A stretch of DNA of 64,000 nucleotides, from assembly GCF_009741445.1 (NCBI RefSeq), contig NZ_CP046507.1, forward strand, positions 186,001 through 250,000. The letters run 5' to 3'. The stretch's first letter is position 1; each line of letters starts with the position of its first letter. Position numbers and translations under genes: made by a program. This DNA is from Mycobacterium avium subsp. avium (lineage in GTDB: Bacteria; Actinomycetota; Actinomycetes; Mycobacteriales; Mycobacteriaceae). Under the pieces are notes generated by a model. It was not told where the DNA came from, did no database searches, and saw nothing but the letters and a program-made list of their open reading frames with translations. This document shows positions 8,281 to 17,303 of this stretch, piece after piece.

Positions 8281-9282
8281 ATGTGCCAACCTGGGAATGT
8301 GGCACACCCTCGCTCCCACCCTCGTTCGAAGACACCGGTGTGCGTGCTCGGGCTGGGACTGGTCGGCGGCTCGATCATGCGCGCCGCCACCGCGGCCGGC
8401 CGCGAGGTGTTCGGCTACAACCGCTCGATCGAAGGGGCGCAGGCCGCCACCGCCGACGGCTTCGACGCCGACACGGACCTGACCGCCACCCTGTCTCGGG
8501 CCGCCGACTCCGACGCGTTGATCGTGCTGGCGGTGCCCATGCCGGCGCTGCCGAGCATGCTTGCCCACGTCAAGGAGACGGCCCCGCAATGCCCGTTGAC
8601 CGACGTCACCAGCGTCAAGAAGGCGGTGCTCGACGAGGTCGTCGCCGCCGGCCTGCGGGACCGCTTCGTCGGGGGCCACCCGATGGCGGGCACCGCGCAC
8701 TCGGGGTGGACCGCCGGCCACGCGGGCCTGTTCACCGGGGCGCCCTGGGTGGTCAGCGTCGACGACCATGTCGACCCGGTGGTGTGGGCGATGGTGATGA
8801 CGCTGGCGCTGGACTGCGGCGCGGTCGTGGTGCCGGCCCGATCCGATGAACACGACGCCGCCGCGGCCGCCATCTCGCATCTGCCCCACCTGCTCGCCGA
8901 GGCGCTGGCCGTGGTCGCCGGGGACGTTCCGTTGGCCTTCGCGTTGGCCGCGGGATCGTTCCGGGACGGCACCCGGGTGGCGGCCACCGCCCCCGACCTG
9001 GTGCGGGCGATGTGCGAGGGCAACTCCGACCAACTGGTCCCGACGGCCGATCATGTCATCGAGTTGCTCCGCCGCGCCCGCGATTCGCTGGCCCACCACA
9101 AGTCGGTCGCCGACCTCATCGAGGCCGGGCACGCCGCTCGCACCCGCTACGACAGCTTCCCGCGCACCGACATCTTCCACGTCGTGATCGGCGCGGAGAA
9201 CTGGCGTCAGGAACTGGCCGCCGCCGGCCGGGCGGGCGGGGTGATCAGATCCGCTCTGCCAACCCTGGATAGTCCACGATGA
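8281..9282 (+). CDS. tyrA: prephenate dehydrogenase
   Basis: The NAD(P)-dependent oxidative decarboxylation of prephenate in tyrosine synthesis. The Rossmann motif [12 protein letters not shown] is followed by AVPMPALPS, the TDVTSVK segment and the GGHPMAGT signature of the family, with a C-terminal helical dimerisation domain. It is 333 residues from ATG 8281; GTG 8299 is an alternative start and would give a length closer to Rv3754. Divergent from the tadA pair across about 85 nt. Its last 38 nt overlap the convergent gene ending at 9245. Confidence 0.92.
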   Translation: MCQPGNVAHPRSHPRSKTPVCVLGLGLVGGSIMRAATAAGREVFGYNRSIEGAQAATADGFDADTDLTATLSRAADSDALIVLAVPMPALPSMLAHVKETAPQCPLTDVTSVKKAVLDEVVAAGLRDRFVGGHPMAGTAHSGWTAGHAGLFTGAPWVVSVDDHVDPVVWAMVMTLALDCGAVVVPARSDEHDAAAAAISHLPHLLAEALAVVAGDVPLAFALAAGSFRDGTRVAATAPDLVRAMCEGNSDQLVPTADHVIELLRRARDSLAHHKSVADLIEAGHAARTRYDSFPRTDIFHVVIGAENWRQELAAAGRAGGVIRSALPTLDSPR

Positions 9283-9844
9283 ATCCCTGCTCGTCGACGC
9301 TGACCGTGGTGTCGGAGATCGGCGAGTGCACCTTGATCTCGTCGCGGCTGCCGGTGCTGCTGTAGCTCACGGTGTCGGCGGTGATGGACATCTCCGGCAC
9401 GTTGACGTAGACCACGGGCAGGGTGACCGAGGCCGCCCGCTCCTGCAGGCCGAGCCGCCGGATCGGCAGCGCGTTGAAGAACGGGCTGAACTCGACGTCG
9501 ACGTCGAGGGCGCCGTTGTAGGCCGCGCGGTGCTCGCCCTGGGGGTCGGTGACCAGCCACATGTTCTCCTCGTCACGGGCGAAGGAGAAGACACGCTCAC
9601 GCTCGGCCAGGGTGACGGTCATGCCGAGCCGCTTGGTGGCGCCGGTTTCGTCGGTCTGCAGGTCGTAGTAGGCGCCGAACGCCGGATTGGCGTCGGTGGC
9701 GGCGGCGACGATGCGGCCGTTGGCCTTGATTCTGTTGCCGGACACCTGGAGTCGTACCGATTCCATCCGGGAGACGTCCTGTGCGCGCCAGGTGAGCATC
9801 GCCTGCCACACTCGGCGAGACGGGTCAGAAGGGGCTGCGTTCAC
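9245..9844 (-). CDS. putative glycolipid-binding domain protein (Rv3755c-like)
   Basis: A 199-residue beta-rich protein of the putative glycolipid-binding family (PF06475). The pattern [36 protein letters not shown] and the C-terminal DYPGLAERI fit the family end to end. No signal peptide. It starts with GTG at 9844 directly after the proZ stop codon (9845-9847) with no gap, so it is the last cistron of the osmoprotectant operon. A role in lipid or glycolipid handling is suggested by the family name only. Its 3' end overlaps tyrA by 38 nt. Confidence 0.8.
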   Translation of the reverse strand: MNAAPSDPSRRVWQAMLTWRAQDVSRMESVRLQVSGNRIKANGRIVAAATDANPAFGAYYDLQTDETGATKRLGMTVTLAERERVFSFARDEENMWLVTDPQGEHRAAYNGALDVDVEFSPFFNALPIRRLGLQERAASVTLPVVYVNVPEMSITADTVSYSSTGSRDEIKVHSPISDTTVSVDEQGFIVDYPGLAERI

Positions 9845-10561
9845 TCATCTACCGTAAGACGTCCCCGCCAACCGGTGCGGAAGTGGCCGGTATGTGCGCC
9901 GCAGCCGGCCGGTACCCGGCACCGACGCCCACACCGCCACGGCCAGCAGACCGTCGAGCACCAGCGCCAACGCGGCCACCGTCAGCGCCCCGACCAGGGC
10001 CAGGTGGAACTCGCGCTCCTTGATCCCGTCGATCAGGTACCGGCCCAGCCCGCCGAGGCTGGCATAGGCGGCCACCGTGGCGGTCGCGACCACCTGCAGC
10101 GTCGCGCTGCGCAGCCCGCCCAGGATCAACGGCAGCGCATTGGGCACCTCGACGCGCAGCAGCACCTGCGACTCGGTCATGCCCATCGCCCGGGCGGCAT
10201 CGACCACGGTGGGTTCGACGTTGGCGATGCCGGCATAGGTTCCGGCCAGCAGCGCGGGCACGCCCAGCAGCATCAGCGCCACCAGCGAGGGTCCCAGGCC
10301 CAGCCCGAACAGCAGCGTGCCGAACAGCAGCACGCCCAGGGTGGGCAGCGCGCGCAGCCCGTTGACGGCGCCCACCACCAGCAGGGTGCCGCGGCCGGTG
10401 TGCCCGATGAGCAGGCCGACGGGCACGGCGATCAGCGCCGAGGCGCCCACCGCGATGCCGGTGTACTCGAGATGCTCGAGGATGCGGGCCGCCAGCCCGA
10501 CCGGGCCGGTCCAATTGTCGGCGCTCAGCAGATACGCGATGGCCCGCTGCACGAAGTTCAC
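9845..10561 (-). CDS. proZ: osmoprotectant ABC transporter permease
   Basis: A 238-residue membrane permease of the glycine betaine/carnitine/choline type with about five to six transmembrane helices. The EAA-type loop is seen at 'VDAARAMGMTESQVLLRVEVPNALP', which contacts the ATPase. The GTG start at 10561 overlaps the proW TGA (GTGA). It is paired with a second permease (proW), an ATPase (proV) and a binding lipoprotein (proX), matching Rv3756c-Rv3759c. Uptake of compatible solutes under osmotic stress is the expected role. Confidence 0.9.
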   Translation of the reverse strand: MNFVQRAIAYLLSADNWTGPVGLAARILEHLEYTGIAVGASALIAVPVGLLIGHTGRGTLLVVGAVNGLRALPTLGVLLFGTLLFGLGLGPSLVALMLLGVPALLAGTYAGIANVEPTVVDAARAMGMTESQVLLRVEVPNALPLILGGLRSATLQVVATATVAAYASLGGLGRYLIDGIKEREFHLALVGALTVAALALVLDGLLAVAVWASVPGTGRLRRTYRPLPHRLAGTSYGR

Positions 10562-11244
10562 CGGGCACCCCCCACCACCGGCGCGACGACCGAGCGGCGG
10601 GCGCCGCCGCGCACCGCGTGCGCCCACGGGGTGACCAGCCGGCCGCCCAGCACGATGAGCCCGTCGACGGCGACCGCCAGCGCGAACAGCGCGATGATGC
10701 CGGCCAGGATCTGATCGCTCTTGCCGGTCTGGTAGCCCTGGGTGAACCAGCTGCCCAGTCCGCCGATCCTGATCACCGAGCCGACCGAGACCATGGCGAT
10801 GTTGGTCACCACCACCACCCGAAGCCCGGCGATCAGGACCGGAACCGCAAGCGGCAGTTCGACTTTCATCATCCGGGTGAGCCGCGGGTAGCCGACCGCG
10901 GTGGCGGCGTCGGATATCTGGGCGGGGACCGCGTCCAGCGCCTCGAGCACCGCCCGCACCAGCAGCGCGGCGGTGTAGGCGGTCAGGGCGACCATCACGT
11001 TGGCCTCGTCGAGGATTCGGGTTCCGATGATCATCGGCAACACCACGAACAGCGCCAGCGACGGGATGGTGAACACCACGCTGGCGACCGCCGTCGTCAG
11101 GCGCCGGGCAAACCGCCTGCGCTGCACCAGCATTCCCAGCGGCAGCGCGATCGCCAACCCAATCAGCACCGGCACCAGCGACAGCCGCAGATGCACGACG
11201 GTGAGCCGGGCCGCGTCGTCGAGATGGGTGAGCAGATAGTGCAT
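10558..11244 (-). CDS. proW: osmoprotectant ABC transporter permease
   Basis: A 228-residue integral membrane permease homologous to ProZ, with hydrophobic helices from about residue 20 and the EAA loop 'SDAATAVGYPRLTRMMKVELPLA'. The ATG start at 11244 shares one base with the proV stop (TGATG), and its own stop overlaps the proZ start by 4 nt. The two permeases probably form a heterodimer. Longer upstream reading frames exist but would lie inside proV. Confidence 0.9.
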   Translation of the reverse strand: MHYLLTHLDDAARLTVVHLRLSLVPVLIGLAIALPLGMLVQRRRFARRLTTAVASVVFTIPSLALFVVLPMIIGTRILDEANVMVALTAYTAALLVRAVLEALDAVPAQISDAATAVGYPRLTRMMKVELPLAVPVLIAGLRVVVVTNIAMVSVGSVIRIGGLGSWFTQGYQTGKSDQILAGIIALFALAVAVDGLIVLGGRLVTPWAHAVRGGARRSVVAPVVGGAR

Positions 11245-12338
11245 CAGCGGCTCTTTCGCTGCGATTCCACCGCGGCCAGCACGTCGGCGGCCAGCACACC
11301 GCCGATCACCCTGCCGTCGTCGTCGACGGCGACACCGATTCCCGACGGCGACGACAGCGCGGCGTCCAGCGCCTGGCTCAGGTTGCCCCGCGGCCGAAAC
11401 AGCGATCCGACGCCGGTCATGCTGTCGGACAGCGCCAGGCCGTCGCGGTGTCGGCGCAGGCCCTCGGCGTCGATCCAGCCCAGCGGCGCCCCGGCCTCGT
11501 CGACCACGACGGCCCAACCGTCGAAAACATCTGCACCCGACAGGTTTTCGGCGAACAGGCGGCGGACGTCGTGCACCGGCAGTCCGGCGGCGTCGATGAG
11601 TTGCAGCCATCGGTAGCCACGGCCCAGGCCGATGAACCTCGACACGAAGTCGTTTGCCGGGCGGGACAGCAGCCGGGCGGGCTCGTCACACTGCTGCAAC
11701 ATGCCGCCCTTGAACACCGCGACCCGTTCGCCGAGCCGCAGCGCCTCGTCGATGTCGTGCGTGACGAACACGATGGTTTTGTGCAATTCGCTTTGCAGCC
11801 GCAGTATTTCGTTTTGCAGGTCGTGACGCACCACCGGATCGACGGCGGAGAACGGCTCGTCCATCAGCAGGATCGGCGGGTCGGCGGCCAGCGCGCGAGC
11901 CACGCCGACCCGTTGTTGTTCCCCGCCGGAGAGCTGGGCGGGATAGCGCCGGGCCAGCTTGACGTCCAGCCCGACGCGCTCGAGCACCTGGTAGGCCGCC
12001 GTGCGGGCGGCCCGCCGGCGCTGGCCGCGCAGCACGGGAACCGTTGCCACGTTGTCGATCACCCGCTGGTGCGGCATCAGCCCGGCATGCTGGATGACGT
12101 AGCCGATGCCCAGGCGCAGTTTGACCGGGTCGAGGGTGGACACGTCGACACCGTCGATGCTGATGGTGCCGGACGTCGGCTCGATCATCCGGTTGATCAT
12201 GCGCAGCGCGGTGGTCTTGCCGCTGCCGGAGGATCCGACGAAGACGGTCAGCTTGCCGGTGGGCACGGTCAGGCTGAGCCGGTCCACGGCGGCGGTCCCG
12301 TCCGCGAACACCTTGCTGACGTTGTCGAAGACGATCAC
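11244..12338 (-). CDS. proV: osmoprotectant ABC transporter ATPase with CBS-type tail
   Basis: A 364-residue ABC ATPase. Walker A is GSSGSGKTT, the signature LSGGEQQR, Walker B ILLMDEP and the switch His follows in FVTHD. From about residue 255 a C-terminal region resembles a CBS pair, the ionic-strength sensor of OpuA/ProV-type transporters. It starts with GTG at 12338, one nucleotide after the proX stop. Length fits Rv3758c. Confidence 0.92.
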   Translation of the reverse strand: MIVFDNVSKVFADGTAAVDRLSLTVPTGKLTVFVGSSGSGKTTALRMINRMIEPTSGTISIDGVDVSTLDPVKLRLGIGYVIQHAGLMPHQRVIDNVATVPVLRGQRRRAARTAAYQVLERVGLDVKLARRYPAQLSGGEQQRVGVARALAADPPILLMDEPFSAVDPVVRHDLQNEILRLQSELHKTIVFVTHDIDEALRLGERVAVFKGGMLQQCDEPARLLSRPANDFVSRFIGLGRGYRWLQLIDAAGLPVHDVRRLFAENLSGADVFDGWAVVVDEAGAPLGWIDAEGLRRHRDGLALSDSMTGVGSLFRPRGNLSQALDAALSSPSGIGVAVDDDGRVIGGVLAADVLAAVESQRKSR

Positions 12339-12339
12339 G

Positions 12340-13287
12340 TCAAGGTCCGATCGAGTGGTTTAATCCGTTGTCCCGCAACCAGTTTCGGGCAGCCTGGTCG
12401 GGGTCGACGCCGGAGTTCCCCGACACCGCGGCGTTGAGCCCGGCCACGCCGGGGGTGGTCAGCTTGGCCGATACCGCGTCCAGCACCAGCTTGAGCCGCT
12501 CCGAGTGCTTCTGCGAATTGACCAGCGGCACAACGTTTCCGGCTATGAAATTGTGCTCGGGGTCGTCGAGTGCCACCAGGTGGTGCTGCGGTATGGCCGG
12601 CGATGTGGTGAAGATGTTGGCGGCGTTCACCCGTCCCTCCAGCAGCGCGCGCACGGTGACCGCGCCGCCGCCGTCGTCGATCGCGACGAAGTTGCCCGGT
12701 TTGATGTCCAGCCCGTATTTCTGCCGCAGCCCCGGCAGGCCGGCCGGCCGGGTGGCGAACGCCGAGGGCGCCCCGAATCGCACGTCGGCCGAGTGCGGGG
12801 CCAGATCGCCGATCGTCCTCAGGTTCCAGGAGTTCGCCGCTTGGCTGGTCACGCTGACGGTGTCGGTGTCGGTGGCCGGGGCCGGCGTCAGGATCGACAG
12901 GTCGGCGGGCAGGCGCCGGTGCAGCTCCTGCTCGACCGCATCCAGGGTGGTCGCGCTCGACGCGGGCTCGAAATACAGCAAGAGGTTGCCGATGTATTCG
13001 GGCACCAGATCGATGGAATGGTCTTTTATCGCAGGGATATACGTCTCCCGGCTGCCGATCCCCATCCGCTTTCCGACGTCGAAACCGTTGGCCTGCAAGG
13101 CTTGTGCGTAGATCTCGGCAATAATCTGCGATTCCGGGAAGTCCCCGGAGCCCACCACGATCGAGTCGGGGCTGCGCACCTGCGCTCCCAGCGGGTCGGA
13201 ATTGCTGCACGCCGCAACGACGAACATCGTCGTCAGCAACACCGCCACCGGCCTGACCACGGCAGGCACGCGCAGCCGCATCGTCAT
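12340..13287 (-). CDS. proX: osmoprotectant-binding lipoprotein
   Basis: A 315-residue solute-binding lipoprotein: signal peptide with lipobox VVAACS (Cys at about residue 27), then a QAT/ProX-type periplasmic domain (IVVGSGDFPES, DLVPEYIGN, GLNAAVSG). The ATG at 13287 gives exactly the length of Rv3759c; longer in-frame starts upstream lack a signal-peptide context. It is the first gene of a five-cistron operon (proX-V-W-Z and the PF06475 gene) and is divergent from the LapA-like gene across about 98 nt, which must hold both promoters. Confidence 0.92.
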   Translation of the reverse strand: MTMRLRVPAVVRPVAVLLTTMFVVAACSNSDPLGAQVRSPDSIVVGSGDFPESQIIAEIYAQALQANGFDVGKRMGIGSRETYIPAIKDHSIDLVPEYIGNLLLYFEPASSATTLDAVEQELHRRLPADLSILTPAPATDTDTVSVTSQAANSWNLRTIGDLAPHSADVRFGAPSAFATRPAGLPGLRQKYGLDIKPGNFVAIDDGGGAVTVRALLEGRVNAANIFTTSPAIPQHHLVALDDPEHNFIAGNVVPLVNSQKHSERLKLVLDAVSAKLTTPGVAGLNAAVSGNSGVDPDQAARNWLRDNGLNHSIGP

Positions 13288-13385
13288 ACCGCCGACCTTA
13301 ACTTCCCGACCCCCACCCGCCGGCCCGCGCGGACCTGTTACGGGAATCGGTTTCATTCTGCGCTGGATGGGGCAAAGATGGCAGC

Positions 13386-13736
13386 ATGAGCAGCCACACC
13401 CCTGACTCGCCCGGCCAGCAGCCCCCGAAACCGACCCCTGCGGGCAAGACCCCCGCACCGGCCAAGGAACCGGCGATCGGGTTCACCCGCGCCGGCGCAC
13501 TGTGGTCGTCGCTGATCGCCGGCTTCGTGATCCTGATTCTGTTGCTGATCTTCATCACCCAGAACACGGCGCCGACGGCCTTCCGGTTCCTGGGCCTGCA
13601 CTGGAGCCTGCCGCTGGGGGTGGCGATCCTGCTGGCCGCGGTGGTCGGCGGGCTGATCACGGTGGCGGTCGGCACTGCGCGGATCCTGCAGCTGCGCCGC
13701 GTGGCGAAAAAGCAGCACGCGGCCGGCGGGCGCTAG
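13386..13736 (+). CDS. LapA/DUF1049-family membrane protein
   Basis: A 116-residue protein with a Pro-rich cytosolic N-terminus (residues 1-35) and two transmembrane helices (about 40-62 and 76-98) separated by the FITQN...FRFLG loop characteristic of LapA-domain proteins. It matches Rv3760. Its TAG and the TAG of the convergent kinase gene are the two strands of a single CTAG (13733-13736). Function in mycobacteria is unknown; in other bacteria LapA proteins help assemble lipopolysaccharide. Confidence 0.82.
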   Translation: MSSHTPDSPGQQPPKPTPAGKTPAPAKEPAIGFTRAGALWSSLIAGFVILILLLIFITQNTAPTAFRFLGLHWSLPLGVAILLAAVVGGLITVAVGTARILQLRRVAKKQHAAGGR

Positions 13737-14785
13737 CCGGGCAGCTTGGCCAATTCGGCCAGGCCGCGCGAGATCAGCGGCGCCACCACCTCGGGCGTGT
13801 GCTCGGCGGCCTCGCCCAGGCCGCGGGCCTGATCCGACATCCGGCGACGGAAGTCGATGCCCGCGGCGATGATGGCGAGTTTGAAATACGCCAACGCCAT
13901 GTAGAACTCCCAATGCGCCAGCGGTATCCCGGCCACCAGCGAATAGCGGTCGGCCAGTTCGTCGGCCGTCGGCAACAACGGCGACGTCCACGCGGCCTGC
14001 GCGTTGACGATCAGGTCCAGCGCGGGATCGCGGTACACACACATCAGGGCGGCATCCGAGAGCGGATCCCCCAGCGTGGACAGCTCCCAGTCGACGACGG
14101 CGCGCACCTTGGTCGGGTCGTCGGCGTCCAGGATCGTGTTGTCGATCCGGTAGTCGCCGTGCACGATCGAGGTGCGGCTCTGCTGCGGAATGGCCTGGCC
14201 CAGACCGGAATGCAGGCGCTCCACGTCGGCGTCGCGCCGGTCCTCGGGCAGCCGCACCAGCGCCCATTGCGACCCCCAGCGGCGCACCTGGCGCTCGAGA
14301 TAACCGCTGGGCTTGCCGAAGTCGGCCAGGCCCACGGCGTCCGGATCGACGCTGTGCAGATCCACCAGCACCCGGATCAGCGAATCGACGCAGCCTTCGA
14401 TCACGGTGTGGCTGAACGACTCGAGCTGGGCGCGGCGGCGCACCACCTGGCCGGCAACGAATTCGACGATCTGGAACGGCGCGCCCAGCACCGACTCGTC
14501 CTCGCACAACCCGATCGTGCGCGCCACCGGAACCGGTGTGTCCTGCAGCGCGGCCACCACCCGGTATTCGCGGGCCATGTCGTGCGCCGACGGCGTCAAC
14601 CCGTGCAGCGGCGGGCGCCGCACCAACCAGCTGGTGGCGTCGTCGTACACCCGGAACGTCAGGTTGGAACGGCCGCCGGAGATGAACTCCGCGCGCAACT
14701 CGCCGTCGCGGTCGATGCCGAGCGAACGCAGGTAGGAATCCAGCGCCGCCAGGTCGAGCCCTTCGAGTTGGTCAGCTGAGGTCAC
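13733..14785 (-). CDS. APH-like phosphotransferase (FadE36 homologue)
   Basis: A 350-residue kinase-like protein of the aminoglycoside phosphotransferase/choline kinase fold, related to the kinase half of human ACAD10/ACAD11. Visible: GGRSNLTF nucleotide loop, IVHGDYRIDNTIL (catalytic loop) and VVDWELSTLGDPL (metal-binding Asp). The M. tuberculosis homologue Rv3761c is named FadE36, an acyl-CoA dehydrogenase, but no dehydrogenase domain is present here. It starts with GTG at 14785. Likely substrate by analogy: a hydroxyacyl-CoA, unproven. Confidence 0.85.
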   Translation of the reverse strand: MTSADQLEGLDLAALDSYLRSLGIDRDGELRAEFISGGRSNLTFRVYDDATSWLVRRPPLHGLTPSAHDMAREYRVVAALQDTPVPVARTIGLCEDESVLGAPFQIVEFVAGQVVRRRAQLESFSHTVIEGCVDSLIRVLVDLHSVDPDAVGLADFGKPSGYLERQVRRWGSQWALVRLPEDRRDADVERLHSGLGQAIPQQSRTSIVHGDYRIDNTILDADDPTKVRAVVDWELSTLGDPLSDAALMCVYRDPALDLIVNAQAAWTSPLLPTADELADRYSLVAGIPLAHWEFYMALAYFKLAIIAAGIDFRRRMSDQARGLGEAAEHTPEVVAPLISRGLAELAKLPG

Positions 14786-14819
14786 CGAACTTGTCTACCA
14801 TCGCCGGCCCGCACCCCGT

Positions 14820-15428
14820 TCACCACCTTTGGTTTCGGGGCAGCAGGTCCCACACGTGTTCGGTGGTGTTGACCGCGGCCACGGTCGCCTGGCCGGACCG
14901 GGAGAACAGCAGCCGGGTCACCGACGCGTAGTCGACGGGGAAGGACAGCAGCCGGGCCGTGCCGAGGACCTCGTGCAGCAGCACGTTGATCACCCCGCCG
15001 TGGCTGAAGACCGCGACAGTGTCCTCGGGTTCGGCCGCCGCGACGAGGTCGTCGACCGCGGCGCGCACCCGGGCGCGGAACGCGTCCTCGTCGACCGCGC
15101 TGGGCAGGTGCCCCTGCGCCAAACGCGCCCATTCCTCCGGCATTTCGTCGCGGATCTGTTCGACGGGGATGTACACCGGCAGGTCGCGGTCGTATTCGGC
15201 GAACCGGTCGTCGATCTCGACGCTCAGCCCGCGGTCGGCCGCCACCGGTGCCGCCGTCTGCACGGCGCGGCGCTGCGGACTGCTCACCACCCGCGAAATG
15301 GGAAAGCGCTCAAGCGCCTTGGGCAGCCGCTCGATTTGGGCCAACCCGTCCGCGGACAGGTCCGGGTCGGAGCCTTGGCCGTGTTCGCTGCGCAGCGGCA
15401 GCGCGTGCCGGACCAGAAGCACTTGCAT
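14820..15428 (-). CDS. histidine phosphatase family protein
   Basis: A 202-residue phosphoglycerate-mutase-like phosphatase. The catalytic His is in LLVRHALP at residues 4-11, the phosphate pocket Arg in SSPQRRAVQTA, and the second His in VFSHGGVINVLL. Single domain, no signal peptide. It lies 34 nt upstream of the kinase gene on the same strand and may be co-transcribed. The ATG at 15428 is at the extreme N-terminus of the fold, so the start is secure. Substrate unknown. Confidence 0.88.
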   Translation of the reverse strand: MQVLLVRHALPLRSEHGQGSDPDLSADGLAQIERLPKALERFPISRVVSSPQRRAVQTAAPVAADRGLSVEIDDRFAEYDRDLPVYIPVEQIRDEMPEEWARLAQGHLPSAVDEDAFRARVRAAVDDLVAAAEPEDTVAVFSHGGVINVLLHEVLGTARLLSFPVDYASVTRLLFSRSGQATVAAVNTTEHVWDLLPRNQRW

Positions 15429-15504
15429 ATTTCTTCCCGTCGTTCGATGGTGGGCAGCGCCAGTTTCTCATCGCGTCCGCTGACGCCGATTCCGAGGAGC
15501 ACCC

Positions 15505-16188
15505 ATGACGCAGCCGGACACGGATTGGGACGCCGCCGACCGCCAGGCGGCCCCACCCCCGTGGAGCATCGGGCGGCCCCAGCCGGAGCTGGAGCGGCTC
15601 ATCGACGAGGGCAAGTTCCGCAGCGACGTGCTGGACTCCGGCTGCGGCCACGCCGCCCTCTCGCTGCGGCTGGCCGCGCTCGGCCACACCGTCGTCGGCC
15701 TGGACGCCAGCGCCACCGCGATCGCCGAGGCGACCGCCGCGGCGGCCGCACAGGGCCTGACCACCGCGACGTTCGCGCGCGCCGACGTGACCGACTTCGC
15801 CGACTATCCGCCCGGCTCCGAGGGCCGCTTCGCCACCATCGTGGACAGCGGGCTGTTCCACGCGCTGCCGCCGCAGCGTCGTCAGGACTATCTGCGGTCG
15901 ATCTTCCGCGCGGCCGCTCCGGGGGCCGCGCTGTACATCCTGGCCTTCGCCGCCGGGGCGTTGGCGCCGGCGCACCCAGACCGGCCGGGCCCGCAGGGTT
16001 TCACCGAAACCGAGCTGCGCGAAGCGGTTTCGGTGCTCTGGCACATCGACGACCTGCGCGCGGCGCGGGTGTACGGCAACGACGACTCGGCCGGGGCGCC
16101 GGACAGCCCGCTGGCCCATCTGGAACGCGACGGCGAGGGCCACTTCATGGCGCCCGGATTTCTGGTGAGCGCGCACAAGCGGGATTGA
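15505..16188 (+). CDS. class I SAM-dependent methyltransferase
   Basis: A 227-residue methyltransferase. Motif I reads VLDSGCGHAAL (about residue 34), followed by VVGLDAS (acidic ribose-binding residue) and TIVDSGLFHALP. A Shine-Dalgarno GAGGAG stands 6 nt before the ATG. The N-terminal 'PPWSIGRPQPELERL' is common in small-molecule methyltransferases of the thiopurine/tellurite-resistance type. Substrate unknown. Its stop is 55 nt before the kinase gene at 16244. Confidence 0.85.
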   Translation: MTQPDTDWDAADRQAAPPPWSIGRPQPELERLIDEGKFRSDVLDSGCGHAALSLRLAALGHTVVGLDASATAIAEATAAAAAQGLTTATFARADVTDFADYPPGSEGRFATIVDSGLFHALPPQRRQDYLRSIFRAAAPGAALYILAFAAGALAPAHPDRPGPQGFTETELREAVSVLWHIDDLRAARVYGNDDSAGAPDSPLAHLERDGEGHFMAPGFLVSAHKRD

Positions 16189-16243
16189 GCCCCCCGACGG
16201 CGGGAGAATGCTATTCTCCGTGAGGAGATTGGGGTGTGCAGCG

Positions 16244-17302
16244 ATGGCCGGACAACGCGGTGGGGTCGAATCGGGGCTGGATGCGGGCGTTCTGGCCCGC
16301 TGGCTGGACGCGAACGACGCACCGGGCAGCGGCGAAGAGACCCGGCTGACCCCGTTGCAGGGCGGCTCCCAGAACACCCTCTACCTGATCGAGCGCGGGC
16401 CGGCGCGGATGGTGCTGCGCATGCCGGGTGCCCGGGCGGACGCCGCCCGCATCGACGGGCTGCTGCGCGAGATCCGCTTGGTGCGCGCACTGTCCGGGAC
16501 CGACGTCCCGCACGCGGCGCTCATCGCCGCCGACGACACCGGGACCGTGCTCGGGATGCCGTTCTACGTCATGGCGGCGATCGACGGGTGGAGCCCGATG
16601 GACGGCGGGTGGCCCGCGCCGTTCGACACCGACCCGCGGGCGCGGCGCGGGCTGGCGTTCCAACTGGTCGAGGGCGCCGCCAAGCTGGGCCGGGTGGATT
16701 GGCGCAAGCAAGGACTCGAGGGCTTCGGCCGCCCGGACGGATTCCACGAGCGGCAGGTCGATCGCTGGCTGGCGTTTCTCGACGCCTACCGGGTCCGCGA
16801 GCTGCCCGGGCTGGACGAGGCCTCCGACTGGTTGCGCCGCAACCGTCCGGCGCACTACCGGCCCGGCATCATGCACGGCGACTACCAGTTCGCCAATGTG
16901 ATGTTCGCGCACGGCGAGCCGGCGCGCCTGGCCGCCATCGTGGACTGGGAGATGACGACCGTCGGGGATCCGCTGCTCGATTTGGCGTGGTGCCTGCTGG
17001 GCTACGACGGTGAAAACCCGCGGGAGGACGGGTTCTATCTCGACATGCGCGGGATGCCTTCGCGCAGCGAGCTGTTGGAGCACTACGAATCCGTCAGCGG
17101 GCTGTCCACCGAGAACATCGACTACTACCTGGTGCTGGCCAACTGGAAGCTGGGCATCGTGCTGGAGAAGACGTACGCGGCGGGGGTGCGTGGTGGCTCC
17201 CGACACGAAGGAGTCGACCCCAAGATCACCGAGGCGTTCGGGGCGATGATCCCGCAGCTGATCGCGACGGCGGCCGAGCTGGCCCGGCAGCTGGGAAACT
17301 GA
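16244..17302 (+). CDS. ACAD10/11-type APH-like kinase
   Basis: A 352-residue phosphotransferase with the same layout as the protein at 13733: LQGGSQNTLY nucleotide loop, GIMHGDYQFANVMF catalytic loop, IVDWEMTTVGDPLLD metal site. ATG 16244 is preferred over ATG 16208, because the earlier start overlaps the ribosome-binding-like GAGGAG. One nucleotide separates it from the SDR gene, and an acyl-CoA dehydrogenase follows, so kinase, SDR and dehydrogenase are likely one pathway. In mammals the fused kinase-dehydrogenase ACAD10/11 processes 4-hydroxyacyl-CoAs; a split version is inferred here. Confidence 0.85.
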   Translation: MAGQRGGVESGLDAGVLARWLDANDAPGSGEETRLTPLQGGSQNTLYLIERGPARMVLRMPGARADAARIDGLLREIRLVRALSGTDVPHAALIAADDTGTVLGMPFYVMAAIDGWSPMDGGWPAPFDTDPRARRGLAFQLVEGAAKLGRVDWRKQGLEGFGRPDGFHERQVDRWLAFLDAYRVRELPGLDEASDWLRRNRPAHYRPGIMHGDYQFANVMFAHGEPARLAAIVDWEMTTVGDPLLDLAWCLLGYDGENPREDGFYLDMRGMPSRSELLEHYESVSGLSTENIDYYLVLANWKLGIVLEKTYAAGVRGGSRHEGVDPKITEAFGAMIPQLIATAAELARQLGN

Positions 17303-17303
17303 A

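Noticed and set aside
8119..9180. 353-residue frame antisense to tyrA
   Set aside because: Low-complexity translation; TyrA motifs are on the plus strand.
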